This document shows, piece after piece, positions 7,117-16,279 of a stretch of 35,338 nt of DNA. Positions within the stretch are counted from its first letter, which is position 1. The number at the start of each line of letters is the position of its first letter. Source of the DNA: Clostridia bacterium (GTDB lineage Bacteria; Bacillota; Clostridia; UMGS1883); NCBI GenBank assembly GCA_017411435.1, contig JAFQQD010000060.1:1-35338 (forward strand), in the 5' to 3' direction. A program made the position numbers and the translations under genes. A model generated the notes under the pieces. That model did not search any database. It worked only from the letters and a program-made list of their open reading frames with translations, and was not told the origin of the DNA.

Positions 7117-9579
7117 ATGAAAATCACTTTTTCAACCAAGCATGTAAACCGTGCTTCCTTCCTCGATATGTGCAACTACGCCTATGATTACGGCTATGCA
7201 GGGTTTGAGATATATGACGCGATTCAAGAACGCAAGCAGCATCACGACAGTATTCTCCGTACTGACCGCGTACCCGACTCCAAGCGCAAGCTCGTGAATC
7301 GTGGGCTTACAGTTTCGGCGCTCGTATATCCTTGCAGCATCGAAAGTGAAGAAGCAAACGGTGACGCAATCTTAAAATATGTTGATATGGCGCGCAGCGC
7401 AGGAATAGAAAGAATTATTCTTCGTAATGAGGTTAAAACATCAAACGAAGTTCTTTCCGAAAAACTCAGTAAGGCTATAAAGCGTGCTGAGGAGACAGAT
7501 ATCCAGATTCTTTTTGAAACCGCAGGATATCTTGCCGAAACCGAGAATGTAATTGATATCATAAATTATTTCTCGTCTGCGGCAGTCGGTGCCGCGTGGA
7601 ATATGCGCGAAACCTACTTTAACGCAGGGGAGAGCGCAGAAACAACAATCAAGTCGCTCGGTGCATACATAAAATATGCAAGAATGGGCGATATGAAAGA
7701 CGGCAAAACAGTTTTAATCGGTGAGGGCGACCTCCCCGTAGAAAACTTTATCAATGCTCTTTCATCACTTAACTATGACGGATTTATCTGTGTAGCGTGG
7801 AACGAAGAAGTAAACGATTCCGACATTGTACTTACTCATTTTGCAAACTACATTGGTAACATCTCACGCGAAAAGATAGAATACGATAAGCCGTACTACA
7901 ATCGTGACAAGACAGGAACATTCGTCTGGAAAAAGTACGATGTTATTGACGCAACTTTTTCAGATGTGCTTGACACAATGGCGGAAAAGTACCCCGACCA
8001 GTACGCATTCAAGTATACAACACTTGACTATACAAGAACATACTCGCAGTTCCGCCGCGATGTTGATGAATGTGCAGCGGCACTTATATCGCTCGGCGTA
8101 AAGGCAGGCGACCATGTTGCCATATGGGCGACTAATGTTCCTGCGTGGTATGTCACATTCTGGGCAACAACAAAAATCGGTGCAGTTCTTGTAACGGTTA
8201 ATACTGCATATAAAATTCACGAAATCGAGTATCTCTTAAAGCAGTCCGACACACATACACTCGTTATGATAGAAGATTGCAAGGATATCAATTATAAGGA
8301 AATTATAGAAGAACTTTGCCCCGAACTTAAAACTATGACCGCGGGCGATGCTCTCTATTCTAAAAAACTTCCCTTCCTTCGCAATGTTGTAACAGTCGGC
8401 TTTACTATGGACGGCTGTCTTACATGGGAACAGATGCTTTCACGCTCTGCACTCGTTCCGCAGGAAGAGGTCAGACGCCGCGCATCACTTGTAAAGCCTG
8501 ACGATGTATGTAATATGCAGTATACCTCAGGAACAACAGGCTTCCCCAAGGGTGTAATGCTTACCCACAGAAACATTGTAAATAACGGTAAAACAATCGG
8601 TGACAGAATGGATTTATCAACTGCCGACCGTATGATGATTCAGGTGCCGATGTTCCACTGCTTCGGTATGGTGCTCTCAATGACATCAACGATGACACAC
8701 GGCGGAACACTCTATCCAATGCCGTACTTCTCGCCCAAGAGCTCACTCGCGTGCGTGAATGATGAGCATATCACTTGCTTCAACGGTGTTCCGACAATGT
8801 TTATCGCAATGTTCAATCATCCCGATTTCGCAAAGACAGATTTTTCGTATATGCGTACTGGTATTATGGCAGGTGCAAACTGTCCTGCAGACCTTATGCG
8901 CCGTGCCGCAGATGAGATGAATATGCGCGAAATCATTTCCGTTTACGGCCAGACCGAGGCTTCGCCCGGTTGCACAATGGGCGAGGTTAATGAGGACCTT
9001 GACCACCGTGTTGAAACTGTCGGAAGTGCGTTCCCCGGAGTTGAATGTAAAATCATTGACCCCGAAACAGGCGAAGAGCTTCCCGATGGTGAAAGCGGCG
9101 AATTTGTTGCACGCGGCTTTAATATAATGAAAGGCTACTATAAAATGCCCGAAGCAACCGCGCAGACCATTGATAAAGACGGATGGCTCCATTCAGGCGA
9201 TATATGTTGCCGCACTTCTGACGGATATTTTAAGGTAACAGGCAGACTTAAGGATATGATTATCCGCGGTGGCGAAAACCTTTATCCGCGCGAAATTGAG
9301 GAGTTTTATCTTACTAATCCCAAGGTTCGCGATGTCCAGGTTGTCGGTGTGCCGGATGAAAGATATGGCGAAGAATGTTGCGCATGGGTAATTCTTCACA
9401 AGGGCGAAGAATCCAGCGAGGAAGAAATGAAGGAATACGGCTACGCGTCAATCGCGCGTCATAAAGTACCGCGTTACTTCATCTTCACAAACGAATTCCC
9501 CATGAATGCCGCAGGCAAAATCTTAAAGTACAAGATGCGTGAAGAATCAATCGAGCGCCTCGGACTTAAAAAGAATTAA
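7117..9579 (+). CDS. Fusion of sugar-isomerase-like TIM barrel and AMP-forming acyl-CoA synthetase
   Basis: The 820-residue protein has two parts. Residues 1-250 resemble the xylose isomerase-like/AP endonuclease 2 TIM-barrel superfamily (GYAGFEIYD near 28-36, IQILFETAGY near 128-137, GFICVAWNEE near 225-234). Residues 265-820 are a full ANL-superfamily adenylating enzyme: YTSGTTGFPKGV (about 468-479), YGQTEASPG, GWLHSGD, GRLKDMIIRGGENLYPREIE, and the catalytic-Lys motif NAAGKILKYK near the end. The second half should activate a carboxylic acid to its acyl-CoA through an acyl-adenylate. The role of the first half is not clear. The gene starts one base after the preceding stop with GAGGAGG upstream. 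Between a LeuA-like gene and ilvE, the substrate is likely a short branched-chain acid. Confidence 0.85.
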   Translation: MKITFSTKHVNRASFLDMCNYAYDYGYAGFEIYDAIQERKQHHDSILRTDRVPDSKRKLVNRGLTVSALVYPCSIESEEANGDAILKYVDMARSAGIERIILRNEVKTSNEVLSEKLSKAIKRAEETDIQILFETAGYLAETENVIDIINYFSSAAVGAAWNMRETYFNAGESAETTIKSLGAYIKYARMGDMKDGKTVLIGEGDLPVENFINALSSLNYDGFICVAWNEEVNDSDIVLTHFANYIGNISREKIEYDKPYYNRDKTGTFVWKKYDVIDATFSDVLDTMAEKYPDQYAFKYTTLDYTRTYSQFRRDVDECAAALISLGVKAGDHVAIWATNVPAWYVTFWATTKIGAVLVTVNTAYKIHEIEYLLKQSDTHTLVMIEDCKDINYKEIIEELCPELKTMTAGDALYSKKLPFLRNVVTVGFTMDGCLTWEQMLSRSALVPQEEVRRRASLVKPDDVCNMQYTSGTTGFPKGVMLTHRNIVNNGKTIGDRMDLSTADRMMIQVPMFHCFGMVLSMTSTMTHGGTLYPMPYFSPKSSLACVNDEHITCFNGVPTMFIAMFNHPDFAKTDFSYMRTGIMAGANCPADLMRRAADEMNMREIISVYGQTEASPGCTMGEVNEDLDHRVETVGSAFPGVECKIIDPETGEELPDGESGEFVARGFNIMKGYYKMPEATAQTIDKDGWLHSGDICCRTSDGYFKVTGRLKDMIIRGGENLYPREIEEFYLTNPKVRDVQVVGVPDERYGEECCAWVILHKGEESSEEEMKEYGYASIARHKVPRYFIFTNEFPMNAAGKILKYKMREESIERLGLKKN

Positions 9580-9613
9580 AAAGTATAAGAATTTTAGAAA
9601 GGAAGTTTTATAT

Positions 9614-10681
9614 ATGCTTAATATCACAATTGAGAAAACAACCAATCCCAAGACAAAACCTGCCAAGGGCGAAAAACTCGGCTTTGGTAAAATCTTTACA
9701 GACCATATGTTTGTAATGGACTATACCGAGGGCAAGGGCTGGCATGACGCAAGAATCGTTCCCTTCCAGGACCTTGTAATGAGCCCTGCCGCAATGGTAT
9801 TCCACTACGGTCAGGAAATGTTTGAAGGTCTTAAGGCGTATAAGGGTGTTGACGGAAAGGTTCGCCTTTTCCGCCCCGATATGAACGCCAAGAGAACAAA
9901 CGACACTAACGACCGTCTTTGCATTCCGCGTCTTCCCGTGGAAGATTTCGTAGAAGCAGTTAAGGCAGTTGTTAAGGTTGACGAGGACTGGATTCCTACA
10001 GAAGACGGCACATCACTTTACATTCGCCCCTTCATTATCGCGACAGACGAATTTTTAGGTGTTGCCCCCTCAAAGACTTATAAGTTCATCATCATCCTTG
10101 CTCCCAGCGGTGCATACTACGAAAGCGGCCTTGCTCCCGTAGGTATCTGGATTGAAGACGAATATGTAAGAGCCGTTAAGGGCGGTATGGGCTTTGCAAA
10201 GACAGGCGGTAACTACGCAGCAAGCCTTATTGCACAGGTTAAGGCACATGACGACGGTTACTCACAGGTACTCTGGCTTGACGGTGTTGAAAGAAAATAC
10301 ATCGAAGAAGTTGGCGCTATGAACATCTTCTTCAAGATTGACGGGAAAATCGTAACTCCAATGCTTAACGGTAGCATCCTTCCAGGTGTTACAAGAAACA
10401 GTGTAATTCAGCTTTGCAAAAAGATGGGCTACGAGGTTGAGGAACGCCGCATCAGCGCAGAAGAACTTATCACCGCGCAGAAGAGTGGCAAGCTCGAAGA
10501 ATGCTTCGGCACAGGTACTGCGGCTGTTATTTCTCCCGTTGGAAAACTCCGTTATGTTGATGATGTAATGGTTATCAATAACAACGAAATCGGTGAAGTA
10601 AGCCAGAAACTCTACGATACACTCACAGGTATTCAGTGGGGTAAGCGCGAGGATGATATGGGATGGACAGTAGAAGTATAA
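9614..10681 (+). CDS. ilvE: Branched-chain amino acid aminotransferase
   Basis: The 355-residue class IV PLP aminotransferase interconverts Leu, Ile and Val with their 2-oxo acids, using glutamate/2-oxoglutarate. The PLP Lys lies in FAKTGGNYAASL (Lys196), and EEVGAMNIFF and GTGTAAVISPVG are typical of the BCAT group. The start at ATG 9614 has GAAAGGAAG upstream; an in-frame extension to 9539 overlaps the previous gene and adds unrelated basic residues. The next gene begins inside the last 19 bases of this one. IlvE supplies the link between the cluster's 2-oxo acids and amino acids. Confidence 0.94.
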   Translation: MLNITIEKTTNPKTKPAKGEKLGFGKIFTDHMFVMDYTEGKGWHDARIVPFQDLVMSPAAMVFHYGQEMFEGLKAYKGVDGKVRLFRPDMNAKRTNDTNDRLCIPRLPVEDFVEAVKAVVKVDEDWIPTEDGTSLYIRPFIIATDEFLGVAPSKTYKFIIILAPSGAYYESGLAPVGIWIEDEYVRAVKGGMGFAKTGGNYAASLIAQVKAHDDGYSQVLWLDGVERKYIEEVGAMNIFFKIDGKIVTPMLNGSILPGVTRNSVIQLCKKMGYEVEERRISAEELITAQKSGKLEECFGTGTAAVISPVGKLRYVDDVMVINNNEIGEVSQKLYDTLTGIQWGKREDDMGWTVEV

Positions 10682-11352
10682 AACGCATTACAATTTTCAG
10701 CGGTCATTACGGCAGCGGAAAAACAAATGTCGCAGTAAACTACGCTCTCTGGCTCAAAAGTCAGGGGGGAGAGGTTTCGATAGCCGACCTTGATATAGTT
10801 AATCCTTATTTCAGAACAAAGGATTCGATGAAAGTTCTTTTGGAAAACGGAGTAAAACTTATATCATCGGAATACGCCAACAGTAATGTCGATGTACCTG
10901 CTCTTCCTGCAGAAACATATTCTGTGCTCCACGACAAAAAACAGCGTTGCGTGATTGATGTCGGCGGAGACGACCGCGGTGCACTTGCACTCGGGCGCTA
11001 CAGTGAAGGCATTATAGAAGATGGCGATTATGAACTTCTTTTCGTAATCAATAAATTCCGCCCACTTACAAGAAATGCATGTTTGACACTTGAAATTATG
11101 GCGGAAATTGAAAATGCGTGTCATATGAAATTTACCGCAATAGTAAATGATTCAAACCTCGGTGATGAAACGGGCGAGGAAGATGTACTGTCTTCGGTAG
11201 CTTACGCAAACGAGGTTTCAGAAAAAGCAGGCATACCCATAAAGATGACTTGCGTCAAAAAAGATTTGTATGAAAAGCTTTCCGGAAAAATAGAAAATTT
11301 AATGCCCATTGACCTTTATGTAAGACAAAGCTGGGCAGAAAGGAATGAATAA
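10663..11352 (+). CDS. P-loop ATPase, CobQ/MinD/ParA-like, associated with VOR genes
   Basis: A 229-residue protein with a deviant P-loop FSGHYGSGKT (12-21), switch-like segments DLDIVNPYFRTKD (about 43-55) and VIDVGGDDRG (about 96-105), and VINKFRPLT further on. It belongs to the SIMIBI/MinD-type nucleotide-binding group but has no Cys pair for carrying Fe-S clusters. It overlaps ilvE by 19 bases, and the ferredoxin-type subunit gene starts one base after its stop. An accessory role in maturation or regulation of the oxidoreductase is plausible but unproven. Confidence 0.75.
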   Translation: MDSRSIKRITIFSGHYGSGKTNVAVNYALWLKSQGGEVSIADLDIVNPYFRTKDSMKVLLENGVKLISSEYANSNVDVPALPAETYSVLHDKKQRCVIDVGGDDRGALALGRYSEGIIEDGDYELLFVINKFRPLTRNACLTLEIMAEIENACHMKFTAIVNDSNLGDETGEEDVLSSVAYANEVSEKAGIPIKMTCVKKDLYEKLSGKIENLMPIDLYVRQSWAERNE

Positions 11353-11353
11353 A

Positions 11354-11557
11354 ATGGCAAAAGTAACCTTTGATAAGGATTTGTGTAAGGGTTGCGGTCT
11401 TTGCGTGACTGCCTGCCCGAAAAAAATTGTTGCTCTTTCAAGTGACCTCAATAAGCGCGGATATCATCCCGCCGAGGTGAAAGAGCAGGATAAGTGCATC
11501 GGTTGTGCATTCTGTGCAACAATGTGCCCCGACTGTGTAATCACGGTTGAGAAGTAA
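11354..11557 (+). CDS. vorD: 2-oxoacid:ferredoxin oxidoreductase, delta (2[4Fe-4S]) subunit
   Basis: This 67-residue bacterial-type ferredoxin subunit has two cluster motifs, CKGCGLCVTACP (11-22) and CIGCAFCATMCP, which carry two [4Fe-4S] clusters. It passes electrons between the thiamine-diphosphate site and soluble ferredoxin. The start at ATG 11354 is preferred over ATG 11345, because AAAGGA at 11339-11344 is nine bases from the former and touches the latter. It is followed by the alpha, beta and gamma subunit genes. Confidence 0.88.
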   Translation: MAKVTFDKDLCKGCGLCVTACPKKIVALSSDLNKRGYHPAEVKEQDKCIGCAFCATMCPDCVITVEK

Positions 11558-11570
11558 GGAGGAAGAAAAA

Positions 11571-12635
11571 ATGGCTGATAAAGTTTTAATGAAAGGTAAC
11601 GAAGCTTTAGCCGAAGCCGCTATCATGGCAGGCTGTAAGCATTACTTCGGTTACCCCATCACACCGCAGACAGAGGTTGCGGCTTATATGGCAAAGAAAA
11701 TGCCTAAGACAGAAGGCGGCGTTTTCCTTCAGGCAGAAAGTGAAATCGCGGCAATTAATATGGTTATCGGTGTTGCTTCTACAGGAAAGAGAGTTATGAC
11801 ATCTTCCTCAAGCCCCGGAATCAGCCTTAAGAGTGAAGGTATCAGCTACCTTGCAGGTTGCGACCTTCCTGCGCTTATCATCAATGTACAGCGTGGCGGC
11901 CCCGGTCTTGGCGGTATCCAGCCCTCGCAGTCTGACTATTTCCAGGCTACAAAGGGTGGCGGACACGGTGACTTCCATCTTCTTGTACTTGCTCCAAACA
12001 GCGTTCAGGAAATGGTTGATATGGTGTTCAAGGGATTTGACCTTGCTGAAAAGTACCGTATGCCCGCAATGATTCTTTCTGACGGTACTATGGGTCAGAT
12101 GATGGAACCCGTTTCGCTTGAAAAAGGCGTAATCAATGAGTACGACAAGTCATGGGCACTTACAGGAACAAAGGGCGAGAGAAAACCCAACATCGTAAAT
12201 TCTCTTTACATTTCACCCGATGAACTTGAAAAACTCAACTTTGAGCGTTACGAACGCTACAAGAAGATAGAAGAAACAGAGGCTATGTACGAAGAATACC
12301 TTATGGACGATGCCGAAATCTGTATCGTTGCATTCGGTGTAGCATCCCGTGTTTCAAAGAATGCTATCGACATCGCAAGAAAAGAAGGCATCAAGGTTGG
12401 TATGATTCGTCCTATCACACTTTGGCCCTTCCCCAAGAAGGTTCTCAACGATGCTGCTGACAAGGTAAATAAGTTCATCAGTGTTGAACTTTCAATGGGA
12501 CAGATGATTGAGGATATCGAGCTTGCTATCCGTTGCAAGAAGGAAGTTCTTCTCTGCAACCGTACAGGCGGTATGATTACCACAACAGGGGATGTTCTTG
12601 ACAAAATCTACGAAGCGAACGGAGGTAAAAACTAA
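11571..12635 (+). CDS. vorB: 2-oxoacid:ferredoxin oxidoreductase, alpha subunit (VorB type)
   Basis: The 354-residue alpha (pyrimidine-binding) subunit contains GYPITPQTEV (about 25-34), the Glu-containing block LQAESEIAAINMVIG, SSSSPGISLK, and GGPGLGGIQPSQSDYFQATKG-type wording. It matches 3-methyl-2-oxobutanoate (2-oxoisovalerate) ferredoxin oxidoreductase VorB and is also close to KorA (2-oxoglutarate). Neighbouring ilvE and the Leu/Ile-rich leader favour branched-chain substrates. AGGAGG precedes the ATG, and its stop overlaps the next start (TAATG). Confidence 0.88.
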   Translation: MADKVLMKGNEALAEAAIMAGCKHYFGYPITPQTEVAAYMAKKMPKTEGGVFLQAESEIAAINMVIGVASTGKRVMTSSSSPGISLKSEGISYLAGCDLPALIINVQRGGPGLGGIQPSQSDYFQATKGGGHGDFHLLVLAPNSVQEMVDMVFKGFDLAEKYRMPAMILSDGTMGQMMEPVSLEKGVINEYDKSWALTGTKGERKPNIVNSLYISPDELEKLNFERYERYKKIEETEAMYEEYLMDDAEICIVAFGVASRVSKNAIDIARKEGIKVGMIRPITLWPFPKKVLNDAADKVNKFISVELSMGQMIEDIELAIRCKKEVLLCNRTGGMITTTGDVLDKIYEANGGKN

Positions 12636-13381
12636 TGGTAGTATTTGAAAAACCCAATGCACTTACAGAAAACACACTCCATTATTGCCCCGGTTGTACA
12701 CACGGTATTATTCACCGTCTTGTAGCAGAGGCTCTTGACGAACTTGGCGTAACCGGCAGAACAATCGGTGTTGCATCGGTTGGTTGCAGCGTATTCACAT
12801 ACAATTACTTCAACTGCGATATGGTTCAGGCGGCTCACGGTCGTGCTCCGGCAGTTGCAACAGGTGTAAAAAGAAGTGACAAAAACAATATCGTATTCAC
12901 ATACCAGGGCGATGGAGACCTTGCCGCTATCGGTACTGCTGAAACTGTTCACAGTGCGGCTCGTGGCGAAAACATCACAGTAATTTTCGTAAACAACGCA
13001 ATCTACGGTATGACAGGCGGTCAGATGGCGCCCACAACACTTCCCGGACAGAAGACACAGACTTCTCCCTACGGTCGTGATGTAGAAGCAGTTGGTTATC
13101 CCGTAAAGGTATGCGAAATGCTTTCTCAGGTTGACGGTGCTACATACCTTGAAAGAGTTGCAGTAAACAATGTTGCAAATGTTAAAAAGGCAAAGGCTGC
13201 AATCAAAAAGGCTTTCCAGAATCAGATTGAAGGCAAAGGTTTCTCACTTGTAGAAGTTCTTTCAACCTGTCCTACAAACTGGGGCCTTGCTCCTGATAAG
13301 GCACTTTCATGGCTTGAAGAAAATATGCTTCCCTACTATCCGTTGGGAGTATATAAAGATAAGTATGCCGAGGAAAAGTAA
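12635..13381 (+). CDS. vorA: 2-oxoacid:ferredoxin oxidoreductase, beta (thiamine diphosphate) subunit
   Basis: The 248-residue protein has the ThDP/Mg motif GDGDLAAIGTAE followed by VNNAIYGMTGGQ (about 92-130), and an N-terminal YCPGCTHGIIHR block. It carries out the thiamine chemistry: decarboxylation of the 2-oxo acid, or in reverse carboxylation of acyl-CoA using reduced ferredoxin. The start codon overlaps the stop of the alpha subunit, indicating translational coupling and equal amounts. Confidence 0.88.
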   Translation: MVVFEKPNALTENTLHYCPGCTHGIIHRLVAEALDELGVTGRTIGVASVGCSVFTYNYFNCDMVQAAHGRAPAVATGVKRSDKNNIVFTYQGDGDLAAIGTAETVHSAARGENITVIFVNNAIYGMTGGQMAPTTLPGQKTQTSPYGRDVEAVGYPVKVCEMLSQVDGATYLERVAVNNVANVKKAKAAIKKAFQNQIEGKGFSLVEVLSTCPTNWGLAPDKALSWLEENMLPYYPLGVYKDKYAEEK

Positions 13382-13399
13382 GAGAGGAGAGAATTTATA

Positions 13400-13930
13400 A
13401 TGAATAAAGAAATTTTAATTGCCGGTTTCGGCGGACAGGGAATTCTCTTTTCAGGTAAATTCCTTGCATACGAAGGACTTATCGATGGTAAGGAAGTAAG
13501 CTGGCTTCCTTCATACGGCCCCGAAATGCGCGGTGGTACAGCAAACTGCAGTATCATTTTAAGTGATAATGCAATCGGTTCTCCCATCGTTTCGGAACCC
13601 GACATTTTAATCGCGATGAATCTTCCCTCGCTTGATAAGTACGAAAATGAAACTAAAAAGGGCGGACAGATTTTCATCGACAGCTCTCTTATCGACAGAA
13701 AGGTAGAGCGCACAGATGTAGAAACATACTACATCCCCGCAACAAAAATGGCTTCTGATGAGGGACTTACAGGTCTTGCAAATATGATTATGATTGGACA
13801 TATGATTGCAAAGAGCGGCATCATTCCCGAAGAAAACATTGAAAAAGCAATGCAGAAGGTCGTTCCCCCCACAAAGCAGAATATGTTTGACCTTAATATG
13901 AAGGCAGTAAAGCTCGGATACGAATTCTAA
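13400..13930 (+). CDS. vorC: 2-oxoacid:ferredoxin oxidoreductase, gamma subunit
   Basis: The 176-residue gamma domain protein has the signature IAGFGGQGILFSGK (7-20) and SYGPEMRGGTANC (about 38-50), involved in CoA binding and subunit contact. It completes a four-subunit enzyme in the order delta-alpha-beta-gamma. GAGAGGAGAG precedes the ATG. Confidence 0.88.
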   Translation: MNKEILIAGFGGQGILFSGKFLAYEGLIDGKEVSWLPSYGPEMRGGTANCSIILSDNAIGSPIVSEPDILIAMNLPSLDKYENETKKGGQIFIDSSLIDRKVERTDVETYYIPATKMASDEGLTGLANMIMIGHMIAKSGIIPEENIEKAMQKVVPPTKQNMFDLNMKAVKLGYEF

Positions 13931-13966
13931 AAACAAATTAAAAATATGTAAAATGGAGGTATAGCT

Positions 13967-14518
13967 ATGAATACACAGATTAAAGATATCGGAATGCGTC
14001 TTGCTTCACTTCGTGAGGATTTTGAAATTAGTATTGAAGAAATGGCACAAAAACTTGGCGAAGACATAGAAATTTATAAGAAGTATGAAAACGGCGAAAT
14101 GGATTTTTCATTCAGTTTTATTTACAATGCTGCAGAAATCTTAGGCGTTGATGTTCTTGACCTGATTAGCGGAGACCAGCCGACACTTTCTATGTGTAGC
14201 ATGGTTAAAAAGGGTCAGGGCTACAGCGTAAAGCGTGAACACGAGTACGACTATAAGCATCTGGCATACACCTTCAGGAATAAAAAAGGCGAACCGTTTT
14301 TGGTTACTATTACCCCTGACAAGGCAGCACCGGTACTTCACGGTCACGAAGGACAGGAGTTCAACTATGTCATTTCAGGCAAAATGAAACTCTTCATCGG
14401 GGATATTTCCTACGAACTTGAAGAGGGCGACAGTGTTTACTTCGACTCAAGTGTGCCCCACGCGGTACAGGCAATAGGCGATGACGACGCACAGTTCATC
14501 GCAGTAGTTATGAAATGA
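13967..14518 (+). CDS. XRE-cupin transcriptional regulator
   Basis: The 183-residue protein has an N-terminal helix-turn-helix of XRE type (residues about 5-62) and a C-terminal single cupin barrel (about 115-183; LHGHEGQEFNYVISGKMKLF, then EEGDSVYFDSSVPHAV). XRE-cupin proteins usually bind a small ligand in the cupin and act as local regulators. It sits after the VOR genes with GGAGG before the ATG, and directly before an acyl-CoA synthetase. Its ligand may be the acid or acyl-CoA handled by the cluster; this is inference. Confidence 0.85.
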   Translation: MNTQIKDIGMRLASLREDFEISIEEMAQKLGEDIEIYKKYENGEMDFSFSFIYNAAEILGVDVLDLISGDQPTLSMCSMVKKGQGYSVKREHEYDYKHLAYTFRNKKGEPFLVTITPDKAAPVLHGHEGQEFNYVISGKMKLFIGDISYELEEGDSVYFDSSVPHAVQAIGDDDAQFIAVVMK

Positions 14519-14547
14519 CAACAAACCAAGAATGGAGGCGCCATGTT

Positions 14548-16245
14548 ATGGCAATATATGAAAAATTTGTTGGTGCATCAAGAGATGATTTCCTTTCCCT
14601 CAAGGATGCACAGACAAACTATACACTTAAGTACCGGGACGATTTTAACTTCGCATACGATGTAATAGATGTTCTCGGCACAGAAAAACCCGACAAACTC
14701 GCAATGGTATGGCTTTCAGCAGACAAGAGCGTGGAGAAAAGATTTACTTTCCGCGATATGATGCTTGCGTCAAACAAGGCGGCAAACTACTTTAAGTATA
14801 TGGGCATCAAAAAGGGCGATACAGTAATGCTCACCCTTAAGAGAAGCTACTTCTTCTGGTTCTGTATCCTCGGTCTTCACAAAATAGGTGCAGTCGTTGT
14901 TCAGGCAACTGATATGCTCAAGGGTAAGGACTATGTTTATCGCTGTAATGTTGGTAACATCAAGGCTGCAGTTATCACAGGCGACGGTCATGCTACCGAA
15001 TATTTCGATGAAATGCAGGACCAGTACGACCATCCTATCCTTAAGTTTGTAACAAAGCATAAAGACGCAGGCGAAGGCTGGATAGATTTCGAAGCAGGCT
15101 TTGAAATGGCAAGCGACCAGTGGCAGAGACCGTCAGGCGATGAGGATACCAATGTAAACGATACAATGCTTATGGCATTTTCATCAGGTACAACAGGCTA
15201 TCCCAAAATCATCACACATAACTTCAAGTATCCGCTTGGCCACATTATGACAGGCGTATTCTGGCACAGAGTTGTAGACGGTGGCTTGCACTTTACAATC
15301 TCTGACACAGGATGGCTCAAATCCCTTTGGGGCAAAATCTACGGTCAGTGGTTTGGCGAATCTGCAGTTCTCGTTTACGATTTTGACAAGTTTGACGGTG
15401 CAGACATTCTCAAAGTTTTGCAGGATTATAAGGTTACCACCTTCTGCGTACCGCCTACAATGTACAGAATGATGCTCTTAAACGATGTTGAAAAATACGA
15501 CCTCTCATCACTTACGCATTGTTGTACAGCAGGCGAGGCATTAAACCCCGAAATCTACAACAACTGGCTCAAGGCAACAGGTCTTAAAATTTACGAAGGC
15601 TTCGGTCAGACAGAAACGACTCTTTGTATCGCGACAATCTATCCGTGGACAGAACCTGTTCCCGGTGCAATCGGTCTTCCCGTTCCCGGATTTGATGTTC
15701 ATATCCTCGATAGTGAGGACCAGTCATGCCCCCGCGGTACTACTGGCGAAATCTCTATCCGTGTTTTAAGCCGCGACAGAAAGGCGTGTGGCCTTCTCGA
15801 CACCTACAACTTCAGCAAGGAAGATACGAAAAAGGCAATGCACGACGGCTTCTATCACACAGGCGACACCGCTTATCGTGATGAGCGCGGACTCTTCCGC
15901 TATGTGGGTAGAAACGATGATGTTATCAAATCTTCCGGTTACAGAATCGGACCCTTTGAAATCGAGAGTGTTCTTCTTGAACATGCCGCAGTTGCCGAGG
16001 TTGCCGTAACAGGTGTACCCGATCCCATCCGTGGATTTGCAGTAAAGGCGACAATCGTTCTTGCAAAGGGCTTTGAGCCATCAGATGAGCTTACAAAAGA
16101 GCTCCAGACATATGTAAAGACAAATACGGCTCCCTACAAATATCCCAGAATTGTGGAATATGTAGCAGAGCTTCCCAAAACCTTCAACGGAAAAATCAAG
16201 CGTAATGCAATCCGTGAAAAGGATTTGGAGAATACTTTGCAGTAA
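14548..16245 (+). CDS. AMP-forming acyl-CoA synthetase (acetyl/medium-chain type)
   Basis: This 565-residue ANL-superfamily ligase has FSSGTTGYPKII (core P-loop), YEGFGQTETTL, GFYHTGDTAYRDERG, GRNDDVIKSSGYRIGPFEIE (hinge region) and the catalytic Lys in FNGKIKRN near the C-terminus. It converts a carboxylate, ATP and CoA to acyl-CoA, AMP and pyrophosphate. The wording resembles ACSM-type short/medium-chain or aryl-acid ligases more than acetate-specific Acs. ATG 14548 is preferred because GGAGG lies nine bases upstream; an in-frame ATG at 14515 overlaps the regulator stop and has no such site. It ends the cluster, just before a strong terminator. Confidence 0.88.
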   Translation: MAIYEKFVGASRDDFLSLKDAQTNYTLKYRDDFNFAYDVIDVLGTEKPDKLAMVWLSADKSVEKRFTFRDMMLASNKAANYFKYMGIKKGDTVMLTLKRSYFFWFCILGLHKIGAVVVQATDMLKGKDYVYRCNVGNIKAAVITGDGHATEYFDEMQDQYDHPILKFVTKHKDAGEGWIDFEAGFEMASDQWQRPSGDEDTNVNDTMLMAFSSGTTGYPKIITHNFKYPLGHIMTGVFWHRVVDGGLHFTISDTGWLKSLWGKIYGQWFGESAVLVYDFDKFDGADILKVLQDYKVTTFCVPPTMYRMMLLNDVEKYDLSSLTHCCTAGEALNPEIYNNWLKATGLKIYEGFGQTETTLCIATIYPWTEPVPGAIGLPVPGFDVHILDSEDQSCPRGTTGEISIRVLSRDRKACGLLDTYNFSKEDTKKAMHDGFYHTGDTAYRDERGLFRYVGRNDDVIKSSGYRIGPFEIESVLLEHAAVAEVAVTGVPDPIRGFAVKATIVLAKGFEPSDELTKELQTYVKTNTAPYKYPRIVEYVAELPKTFNGKIKRNAIREKDLENTLQ

Positions 16246-16251
16246 AAATAA

Positions 16252-16279
16252 AACTCCGCATCAACGATGCGGAGTTTTT
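16252..16279. terminator. Bidirectional terminator between the acid cluster and mscL
   Basis: A perfect 11-bp stem AACTCCGCATC / GATGCGGAGTT with a 3-base loop has an A-rich tract on its left and a T run on its right. It can stop transcription of both converging units. Confidence 0.92.
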
